DNA of 64,000 nucleotides, from positions 4,812,008-4,876,007 of the forward strand of contig CM035362.1 of the NCBI GenBank assembly GCA_020137815.1, given 5' to 3'. Positions within the stretch are counted from its first letter, which is position 1. Each line of letters starts with the position of its first letter. The position numbers and the translations under genes are program-made. The DNA comes from Hormiphora californensis. Lineage: Eukaryota > Ctenophora > Tentaculata > Cydippida > Pleurobrachiidae. The notes beneath the pieces were generated by a model. That model was not told the origin of the DNA, searched no databases, and saw only the letters and a program-made list of their open reading frames with translations. Of this stretch, positions 20,455-32,400 are shown piece after piece.

Positions 20455-23400
20455 ATGTACAAGCAAACTCGTCAAGCATATCCCTCTCAACCAGCCGCAC
20501 ATTTGTAAGTTGTGCAAAAGAATAAAATCTAAACTTTCACGAATTAATTCCAACCCTGGCGTTTGTAACTTGTTTTAAACTGTGTCTTCTCATTGCAGGT
20601 CATCCAATTCAGCTGCGGATAGGTTGCACATAGGAAGGACACAATCAAATCCTTCTAGGGGAGGTTTGCCTCATGGAACTGAACGAAAATATGTCCACAA
20701 TCCAGATAATTATCACTTGAGTTCCAGCGCTTACCCAGAGGCTTACAAAGCTCAGTATCAATCAGAGCAGTATGAACATGAATATCAGGAATCAGAATAT
20801 GGATACAAGCAGTACGAGTTACAAACAATCCCTCAACATCAAACAAACATTCAAAGGCAACAACCAGTTGCCCAACGATCCCTCCATTCCATGCCCACAC
20901 GACAACAAGTCATTCCCCAAAGGCAACAAGTCATTCACCAAAGGCAACATGAGATCCCTCAATCACAACATGATTATCATCTTCACCAACAGCATCTCGA
21001 GGCTCAATATCAGCAGCAGCAGCAGCAGGAACAGCCAATATACTACGACCCGAACATAGACCAGACGGCAGCTGATCCTTACGACAACTATCCAGACCCC
21101 GGGTTCCAATCTCGCCAGTATCAACAAGAAGAGTGGGGAAATATCCCTGCTGCGGTTGTCACACAAGATAGTCACTCCAGAAGCGGATCCCGCGGATTAG
21201 AAACATCTTCTCCTCCTCCTCCTCCACCAAGAGGAGCTGCTAGAACGCAACCTTCTACCCGGCAGCCGCGTGGTGTTGCTCCTAGGGTTTCTGCTGATCC
21301 TCGCACTGCAAGAGTTTCAAGTTCAGCTCCGCAGCCAGGGGGTAGAGTTTCAAGTTCTACTCCACATTCAAGTACACAAGCTCCTTCAAGAGCTGCCCCA
21401 CCTGTCCAAGCTCCCTCAAGAGCTGCCCCACCTGCCCAAGCCCCTTCCAGAGCTGCCCCACCTGCCCAAGCTCCCTCAAGAGCTGCCCCACCTGCCCAAG
21501 CTCCCTCAAGAGCCGTGCCCCCTGCTAGGCGAGTTGTTACCAAAAAGGTGCTCCCCGGAGGAGCAAGGGCACCACCAACTGCATCAGAGCCTACCTTTGA
21601 GGCAATACAGGAGAGTCTGGCAACAATCCAGCGGTCCGGAGTTTCAGCTAAATGGGACAAACTACCCAAAGAAACAGCATCATCACGTTCACAAGAACCC
21701 ACTCCTTCATCTTCTTCTACTCAGCAAACCAAGAAAACTGAGGACATCACTGACAGGTGAGGAGTTGTTTGTTTGTTGGTTAGATCTGTTACTTAGAGCT
21801 CCTTTCATTGCCCAGTTAAGTACGGTTTTTGTTGTTTTCCCAGTTGATATTTTATTGTTATCCCACAGTTCGGACGTAAACTCGTTAATGGAGATGATGG
21901 TGGAAAAAATGAAGAAGGGAGAGGTAGCTCCAGAATTGAAAGCCAAATTAATGAAAATTTCAATGGAGTTGGTTAGTGAGTGGGGAAGTGAAGATAAACC
22001 CGCCAAGGAAAAGGAGCGGGAAAAATCGGGAAGCCGTGATAGGTATGAAACATCAAACATGTTTGAAATTAGACGGGTGTGACTGTTTCAGGTGTTATTG
22101 TCATTCACAAACCCTCAATTTTATAGGAAACGATCCGGTAGTCACCAGCAGTCCTCCAGCCGGTCCTCGAAATCTTCCCGTCGGTCTAGATCCCGGGAAA
22201 GGAATAGAAGCAAATCCCCTCGAAGACGAAGCAAATCTCGGGAAAGAAAACGGAGTAAATCTCGTGAAAGAAAACGAAGCAAATCCCCTCGAAAACGAAG
22301 CACGTCACGAGAACGGAATCGTGGAAGAAAACGTAGCACTTCCAAGGAAAGACCGAGGCGAGACAAATCACGTTATCGAAACCGGAGATCACGAGAAAGA
22401 AGGAGAAGATCACTTGACAGTAGGAGGAGTGACGAGGGACATGATGATAAGGAGGCCGATGAAGCTATTAAAAAACACAAGGACAAGTACCCGATACTTG
22501 CTGCAACTGTTACTGCAGTCGATGCTAAGGTATTTAAACACTTTCATGGTCAAACTTCAATCGAGGACATTACCGACTGACTGAAGCAATGATCTAAGCT
22601 AACCACTCCCTTGCTAAATGACGTGTAGTCAGAATAACTTGAAACAGTACTTCTAATAAACCGTTCACTTCAGGCGGCTATGGAAAGCTCAGCAGAGTTA
22701 GCGATGGCAAATGCAATCCCTACCCCTATGATGGCACATCCATACAGTACGTAGCATCAGCCAAATTATTCTTGAATTATTATCGATTAGGTGTTAATTC
22801 CTTGCCTGGCTAGACTGTGTTTCGGGCGCCCCGCCCCCGAATCACAAATGTAAAGGGAGGGTTAGAACATAGCAATTAATTCCCACTCCTTTCAGATATC
22901 CCTCTAATCGGGGATGGTATTGGCACGTTGCCAATGGTATGGCCCGGATCTGGTCTTCTCCCGCCACCTCCCTCGATATTGCCCTCCTTTTCCAGCAATT
23001 TGGTGTTTCCCCAACAGCGAGAGTTTCCCTCCACATACAGCCATCTCCCGCAAACAGGGGTTAGTGTAAAACTTAATTAGCGAATAACTAGGTCATGTTT
23101 GGATCTTTAAATAGGTTGCTATTGTGAGGAACATGTATTTTCTGTGGCCCCGCTCCTTAGTCAACCCATTTTAAAAGTGTGGATGTTTATAATCCCCCTT
23201 GCCAAGCTAGACTGCCATAAAAAGGGGTTGAAGAAAACAAAATCCCTCTTCCCTCCAGATGTTACCACCACCGACTCCAACTGTAGAATTCGCTCCTCCG
23301 CAAGTAGCCCCCAAGAAGAGCAATCTTCTCAAATGTGTTCCTTGTGGGTTCACTTTCAAAACAAAGAAGGTGAGAATCTTGTTTTTTGATGATTGTGTAG

Positions 23401-26400
23401 TGTGGAAACACCATAAAATTCGAAGATTAGGATAATTGTAAATTTTGTCCCACTAGAAAACCCTGATGGTGCTATTATATATGAATTAGCAGATATTCAA
23501 TAACACATATCCCCCCTTATAGCCCCTTCTGGATCACATTGACACGGTGCACCATAAGGATCTCTACACTAAGTACCTACACAAGCGGTCCAAGAAGTGT
23601 TATCCGTGTGATATCTGCCTGTTAGTGTTTACATCCCTGACAGAGCTTGGAGAGCACAAACTTAGTGAGGTGCATCTGACAAAATCATCGGTAAGCATAT
23701 TTTTCCCAGAATAGTACATTATATATTGCATAAACGCACGAATTTGAGAAGTAGGAGTTAGAACATTGGTTTTTTGCAAAAAACCATCAAAAATCTTTCA
23801 GTTTAAAACTCCTCTCACCATTGTTCAAATTGCCTAGCTAGACTGCGTTTCGCTCTTTACAAATGTAAAGGAGGGTTAAAACATAACAACGTTCAAACAG
23901 GTTTCAGGAGTTAAGGAGGCGGCGCTAAGTGAGGGCGTCCCACAAGCATCGTCAGCAAGGGTAACAGCGCAGGAAAAGAAGACGGAGAGCAAGGAGGAAG
24001 AGTTTGGTAAAACATTCTGTTACCCGTGCAGGATCAAGTTTGATTCGGCCGAGGTAGGTTACTATCAATGGTAATGTATTAATTGCACTGAACTGCTGTA
24101 GACATCACCCACTCACTTCATACACACACAACACCCACACACATGACCAAGCCTGTACGACAGGTTATTGATCACCGGCTGTATTACAGCACGAGAGAGC
24201 CGTCACTAGTATCGTGCAGTGATCCGTAGGTTACTATGTTATTATTATTGTTATTAACCTTGTTATTGTTACCCTTTTTATCCTTGATCTACTCCTAGTA
24301 CCCCGATTTATTGCAGGGGTTTGCAATTATATCGGGGCACTGGGGATCTAATATCTATCGAACCCCCTCACAGAGCGGTGTGGGCCTCACAAAATTGCAC
24401 GCATATCAGTCATCACCTGAAATAGTTTTTTGTTAGAGTGTGCCATTTTCTGTTCTATTTGGGTGCCTTCAATAACACCCAGTACCCGCATCTTGGTAAT
24501 GAAACTACCCTTCCGCGCTAGAATATGCAATATAATAACAGGGGTGACTTCGTAACCAAACCCGCATCCCTGATGATCTGAACAAATCCAAAAACCCTTC
24601 TAATTAGTGTTTTAACCTGCAGAACCTGATCAAACATCAAGCGGGAGAGAAACACGCCCTAAAGGTGAAGGAGCTGTATCAGGACGAACACCCTCCCCCG
24701 GCCCAGATCTGTCATGTGTGCAATATCTGGTTTACCAATGGACATGAGCTGGCTAACCACGAGCTACTTCTGATACACAAACAGGTAATTACATGTCATA
24801 TTGCAATATATTGTCATGTAAAACATGTGCTATAATATATACCAGCTGTAACTGAAGCTTTGCTGTTTAGCTCTGGATTGATTTGAAAATCATTGAATTT
24901 TTTGCAACCTTCAGTCATTATTAATGTACACCGAGGGTCTCACACTACATTCACCATTTATGTTCATCTGGGCACGTCAACTCTACTCAACATGAGCTGA
25001 AGCATGTAACCGACTTCTCCTTCGTTTTATCAGAAAAGGGCGGTCCTAACAAGAGTAGGCCTGATTATTGATATTGAGACTGGAGCAATTCATTGGGCAG
25101 TACCTTCTTGTGCTGGGTCAGCCATGGCTCCTAAAGAGGATGTGGTCAGTGATCTAATCGTTGCGAGGATTTTTCACAAATTTGTATTTAGATATTTAAA
25201 TATGCTCCTATTATTACTGGTACTCATAATACCACTAGGCCGGTGTACAATTGTTTACTCTAAATTTCTGTGAAAACTAGAACTTGTTTGCTTGCTCTAA
25301 AGCAAAGTTATAGCCGTTTAAACACGTGTGGAGCAAAATTCTGCGGAGCCCCCTCTACAGGAGATGTTTTTCATCCTTTCTCCTTGAAATTATAGTAAAT
25401 ATACAATCAAATTATTTCTAGCTATACTGTTTAAAAATTAAAAGTCAGGAACTCAAATTGTGCGGAGCACATCGATTTTTTGTAGCAAATCTTACTCTTT
25501 GGGGTTACTTAAAGTTACTTTACATTTTATTCATAAACTATTAGATTCTAGAGACATTTTAGGAGCTCTTCAAGTCATTAACTTGATCAAAACATTTACT
25601 CAAATTTGTGTGGAGCTGATTTTTCCTAGCCGATAATTTATTCCAAATTTAATCGACGGAAGATCTGCAGCTATACTTCCAAATAGAGTAATAAATCGAA
25701 AAGTAATAGGAGTAGCTTCTTGAAATAGGTCAATTAAGTTAGCAAAATGATAGTGGAGCAATATAAATGTATATTTCGAAGATACTGACTCAAAATATGT
25801 GGAGCAAATGAGCTTTTTTTGACAAAAACTGCTCCACATTGTTTGAGTTGTGTTTTAACGGGTTATTGATGTTGGAAATTAGTTGTCTAGATAATTTGGC
25901 ACCAAACAGGTATTACTTTAACCACAAAAATTAGCTCAAATTGTGCGGAGAAGCCCCTGAAGGAGCATTATTTTTTCTAGATAGTCATGAAGGTCGCCCA
26001 GAACATGGTACTGATCCTACTTTGGGCGTGTTCCTCCTTCCTAGTGGCTTGTTCAGCTTCTGATTCATTGCTCCACTGATTTTGAGTAAGGCAATTAGTA
26101 ATAATTGGTTAAACTACAACTAATATAATATTGGTTAAACAAACCAAAATATTCATCAAGGTCCAAGATACAAATGGTATTTCATGATTTTATGTGTAAC
26201 TGCTCCACACAATTTGAGTCACATGTTTAGGTATCAGTATTATTGTAATATTATGGTCCGATACATGATGTTTTGATGGAAATTAAACTTACTCTAGTCA
26301 TATTCAATAATACATTATATACTTCGAAAATGAAGGGGAAAATAGTGTTTTGCTCCACAAATTTTGAGTCATAAGATTGAATTAGTGATCAAATTAGTAC

Positions 26401-29400
26401 TGTAGGTTGTTGTTACAACTTAACATATTGTTTTTAGTTTGTTTTTTAGTTAATTAAACCTGAAAAGTAGTAAATTACTAGAAAAATAATTTTAATCCAT
26501 AAATAGAACGCCCGCTCCACACAATATGAGCATATCAAGGTAATTTTTTTTGCATGGAAATTAAACTTTAAATATTTGGGAAATGAGTTATATGAATTTT
26601 AGAACATTATATTATGTTTATCTTACCTCAAATGGACAATAGAAAAAGTTACTCCTTCAAATAGCTATGGCTCCGCAAATTATGAGCAAACCTTTACTCT
26701 TCGGTAATTACGGTTCAGTTTCATCAATTATCTTGACATTTGCATATATCCGACTGTCATACTGATAAAACTCGAAAATCCAGGGAGCATTTAGCATCTT
26801 TGCCTTTGGGCTCCACATTATTTGAGTTGAAGGTTTAAAACACATGTAGTATACTAATTTAAACATATTTACATAAGTATACTAAATTTTATGTTGATTC
26901 AAGTACTCTAAGATGTCCTAATAAAGGTTTTAAAAATTTTGGTGGAAAATCCAACACCAACTTTTCCCAAAATCCTCGCAACGATTAGAACACTGACCAT
27001 GTTGGCAGACTCAACACCCGAGAAACACCTGACTACCCAACAACCTCCATTAGACAATGGGACAACGAAACCTCCGATCAAGTGCAGGATCGGGAGAATT
27101 CTTCTTACGGCTGTATGTCGAGTTCGACACGCCAAGAAAGAACTCTTCCGGAGTTATCCATGCTCATTCCCGGTGGCTCCAAAAGCCCGGAAAGTGACCA
27201 TGATTTCTCCATTCATTCGACCGACTGTGTCGATGAGATCAACATCCACCCGGATGACGAGGAAGCTGTTCTGCTGGATGATCTGAAATCAAAGAAGGGG
27301 AACTCGCGACCGGTTGTATCTCAAAAGCGAGAAAGGCCGAGTTCTGCCTTCGGTGGTGAAGATATTGAACAGGGGAGGTCTGTCCGGCAACGTTCAATCT
27401 CCGTGAAAGTTAACCGTGAATCCCTTGAAGCAGAATGGCGGTGTTGTCGGTGTTCGACGAACAACTACAGGTCCAGGACTCTGTGTCGGAGCTGCTCTTA
27501 TAGCCAATATAGGAGTGTTTCTGATGGACCGAGTGAGTCACGAGAGGAGCGTCGTCAGGTATCTTCCAGACAGACTTCTCAAGAAGACCGAGAGAGCGAA
27601 CTCCAAAAGAAAACGGCGCGTGATCGAGAGATGACAGGACCGGATAAGAAGAGTATTTCCGAGAGTGGGTTGAGGACCCATCGAAGAAGGGGAGAAGAAG
27701 AACAAGAGAGAAGGGAGGAAAATGACGTCAGAAAGAAAGGGAAGGAAAGAAAGAAGAAAGATCGTGAGGAACAGCGGGAGGATGAGCCCCAGCCGAGCAG
27801 TAGTAAAAAGGAGGGGATCCCACCAAGAGGGTATTGGAATGCCCCTGAAATTGAAGAAGAAACTACGGAGGCGATGAGGGAAATCAAAGAGAAATACCAG
27901 AAAAAAATGGAGGAGATAAATAACAGAAAACAGCACACAGCGAGGCTCCTGAAGTTCATACAAATGGTGAAGAAACAGAATGAAGCGTATCTCATCCATC
28001 CGCGGGTATTTGTTGAACCCGGGGATTGTTTTGAAAAACTCCCCGATCACAGGCTATCTTTCTATGAGTGGAGCAAGTGGGACATAAGGGGATACTTCCC
28101 TATCAGACCCGTGGAGACGCTAGAAGAAAGAAGAAGAAGATTCGAAGAACTCCAAAAAATTACACGAGAAGGCACCTCATTAGAGGACAAATACACCCGT
28201 CTGGCCGCTGTCGTCGAAGAAAGTATTGTGGACCTAATAGAGTGGGCGACTGAACGTTTAACTGAGTTGGTAATGGCTGGAAATCCAAAACTGTTACTTC
28301 CCCGTATTCCACTTGAGGATACGAAGAGGCTGAAGAAGAAGATCAATGACCAAATATTCCGCCTGGGTAATCTCTTGTTGACAGAGAGGATGAGAATCCT
28401 GACAAGGCCAAGGGCAACCACTCAAGAGCTGGCAGACCTCCTCGAGCTGGCGAGAAGGATTCTTCTCTTGGAGGAGTTCATGGAGGAAATCAAGCACCCC
28501 GCCTACAAAAGGGAATAAAGACCCCAAAGATATTTTCATGTTTTATAACGTTTTATAAATAGTGGTTGTATGTTGATGTTAGCAATGGAAAAAGTGAGGA
28601 AGTGTCATTTAAGGTAAATACGGGTCTCTCCAAGTATGTTTTTTTGGCTAGCTTATTTTTCTCTCTGTTGAAGTGCCCTCTCCATAGCAACATTTTAGCT
28701 TCTAAACCGAGTGATTGACAGTTCTTAGTAAAGTTTTCTACAAAAGTGTACCGATTTATTTTCTAACTTTATTCCCACGAGATAACGACTATTTATTTGC
28801 CAGAGAGATGGCGAGGGATTTAAAGACGCTGATCCATCCCTCTTCGTGTCGGTGTCGACAAAATCCGATGGCTCGACATACTCATGGCCATTGTCCCAGT
28901 CACCTTAAATTTAGTTCTCTTTCTCACTGTCATTCATCAGCCATAGTTGTACTATATCGACCTCACACAGCATTCACCAAATTTTTACCTGATCATATTG
29001 TGTCAAATCAAGTCAACAGATCTAGCCCCCAGCTCCTCAACCCAAAACATGTTGTAACCGATTTCCCTTTCGTTTTATCAGAAGCAGGCGGTTCTTGCGA
29101 GAGTGGGCCTGATGATCGACGAGGATACTGGAGCAATGCGTTGGGCAGAATCATCCTCATCTGGTGATAAGTTAATTTCCAATCCTACAGCAATAGCTCC
29201 TCACTCCACTATCACGGCAACAACTCCTAGGTCCACAACGGTCACAGGAGATACCCGCTCAGAAGAAGAAGAAGAAGAAGGGGATACCGTCAGAGTAAAG
29301 ACGGGAATGACGCCCCCTATTATAGCTGATGTTATTACCGAGATGGAAGGAGTGCTCGGCTCACAAATGTCTCATGACACTGCTGTAAATGACTTGTGGG

Positions 29401-32400
29401 AGTCACTGTTACATGAGATTAGAGGTATACCAGAGAATGAAGCAGTAGGTGAAGCGATAGAAGAAGATGATGAAGGATTCCAAAGAAAAGAGGAAGAAAA
29501 GAGAGAGATGAACAGAGAAGAAGAGAAAAATAGAAACGAAGCAGCGAAAGAAGACGATATGAATGAGGAAACTGATGAGAAAGAAGCGGAAAAGATCCCG
29601 GAAGATCCCAGCAAAGAGAACCCGAAGAAGAATCGGGAAAGTGAGACCAAAGAGTTCCTTGAAAAGAAACGAGAAGCGGAGAACACTGAGCGATATGATA
29701 AAAATCGGGAAACTGAGATCCGCACTAGCCAGCGTTCTAGTAGAAGAAGTCATAGCCCAGAGAAGGGATTGAAAGCTTACAGCAGCGACCGATATGAAAA
29801 GAAACGGAGATCTGAGAGCAGACAGCGATATGAGAAGAAACGGGAAAGTGAGAGCACAGAGCGATATGAGAGGAAATGGAGAGCAGAGAGCAGAGAGCGT
29901 TATGAGAGGAAACGGAGAGCTGAGAGCAGAGAGCGTTATGAGAGGAAACGGAAAAGTGAGAGCAGAGAGCGATATGAGAAGAAACGGGAAAGTGAGAGCA
30001 CAGAGCGATATGAGAAGAAGCGTAGAGCTGAGAGCAGAGAGCGATATGAGAGGAAACGGAAAAGTGAGAGCAGAGAGCGATATGAGAGAAAACGGAAAAG
30101 TGAGAGCAGAGAGCGTTATGAGAGGAAACGGGAAGATACCAGTAGAGAGCGCTATGAGAAGAAGCGGAAATGTAGGAGCGTGAGCGAAGAGTGCTCTGAG
30201 GAGAAACGGAAAGATGACAATAAAGAGTCGCCAAAAAGGAATCAGGTAACTGAGACCAAAGTGTGTCCTGCAACGAAACATGAAGCTGAGACCAAAGATT
30301 ACCCTGATAAGAAAGAAGAAACTGAGCGCAAAGAGTGTCCTGCAACGAATCAGGAAACTGAGAATAAGGAGTCGCCAAATATGAATCAGGAAGTTGGGAC
30401 CAAAGTGTGTCCTGAAACGACAAATGAAGCAGAGACCAAAGTGTGTCCTGAAACGAATCAGGAAGTTGGCAGCGAAGGGTGCCCAAAGACCAGACCACCT
30501 GCAGGGAAGAAGATCACCTTCAATATCAAATGGAAACCATTAGGCCCTTGTTCCGCTGCTACAACCCCACCACCCTCTGCTCCTTCAGGCCCTTGCCCCG
30601 CTACTACAGCCCCACTCTCTGTGCCTTTAGGCCCTTGCTCCATTATACCCCCACTTGCTGTGCCTTTAGGCCCTTGCCCCGCTGCTACACTCCCACCGCT
30701 GGACGAAGATGATAATTTGAGAGCGATCAGAATGGCTAAGGCAGTACTTGAGGAGCAGGAGAGAAAGATCATGGAGAGTAGAAAGAGGGCCACTACCATA
30801 CCAAATCCTGCAGAAATAAAAACTCACTCCACTACCGTCGCAGAAGATACCTGCAGAGTAAATACCGGAATTACACCTGACCACCCAACGATAGAAAAGA
30901 AGAAGGGAGTTGAGAACAGTGAATGCCAAGAGAAGAAGCCAGAAACTGAGAGTCAAGAGAAGAAGACAGAAACTGAGACCAAAGAGAGCCCTAGGAAGGA
31001 ACAGGGAGTTGAAAGCAATGAATGCCCTGAAAAGAAACGGGAAATCAGAGTAATTACCTATACCCCTGACATCCCAGCCTTGAGTGTTGAGAAGAAGCTG
31101 GAAACTGAGAACAGTGAGAGTCAAGAGAAGAAACAGGAAACTGAGAACAGTGAATGCCAAGAGAAGAAGTCAAAAACTGAGAGCAGTGAATGCCAAAAGA
31201 AGAAACTGGAAACTGAGAGCAGTGAGAGTCAAGAGAAGAGCCTGGAAACTGAGAGCAAAGATAGTCAAGAGAAGGGCCTGGAAACTGAGAACAGTGAATC
31301 TCCTAAAATGAACCAGGATGTTGGGAGTGAAGAGTGCTCTGCAACGAATCATGATTATGGGATTCTCAAGGGGCTAGAGTTTGTTACCGATCAGGAGATA
31401 AAGTCATACTACGATCTATACATACGTGAGGAGCTGGCGAGACGCCCTCCAGCGTGCCAAAATCTCATCCAAGGAACTCAACATCAAAAGAGTGGTAGAT
31501 CATCCATTGCTAGAATTCGTCGTCGAGAGCGGGCCAGGGCACGACGTCAGACTCACCTACCAACCATCCCTCCACCCCAGCAGAACCTAAGAGAGGGTGG
31601 GACACCCTCTTCTACAACTCCTCACCAACTCATCCGCCGTCGACATCCATTAATGCGGGTCAGGACACCACCCCCTCAGCATCCCGTGATCCCACCACCC
31701 CTACAGAACCTAAGCCTGGCTAGCCTGGCTAGCATGGCCCTGGGTATGAAACCAACTCCTCTACCTCCGTGCCAACCCATCATCCCACCACCAGAGCAGT
31801 ATCTAACGGAAACCCCTGCCACTATCCATCGAACCATCGACACACCCCCTGCCGCTAACCGACCCACCATGGCCATCCCACCCCTTCAGCAAGACCTAAG
31901 AGAGAGGACTGTGGCCATGGTACCACCTATCCGCCGACGCATTAGCCCGCCACGCCAGGAGGACCCAAGAGAGAGAACCCGGGCTAGGACACCCCCTGCC
32001 GCTACCCACCAGCACATCAGCCCGCCACCTCAGTATGACCGAAGAAAGAGGACTGTGGCCATGGTACCACCTATCCGCCGACGATTTAGCCCGCCGCGCC
32101 AGGAGGATCCAAGAGAGAGGACCCGGGGTTGGACACCCCCTTCTGCTACCCGCCCGGACCTAAGAGAGAGGAGCCGAGATTGGACACCCCCTTCCGCTGT
32201 CCACAGTGCCGTCAACCCATCCATCCAACATGATCGTACAGGAAGGACCGTGACTATGGCACCCCCAACCTCTACCCGCCGCCCCGCCATCCCGTCACCT
32301 CAGCAAGACCGAAGAGAATGGAGCCGGGGTAGGACGCCCCCTCCCTCTACCCGCCGCCCCGTCAGCCCGCCACCCCGGGAGGATCTAAGAGAGATGATCC

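Noticed and set aside
27538-28050. Long minus-strand frames opposite exons A, B and 13 (Ser/Phe/Leu-rich)
   Set aside because: Shadows of Arg/Lys/Glu-rich coding on the plus strand.
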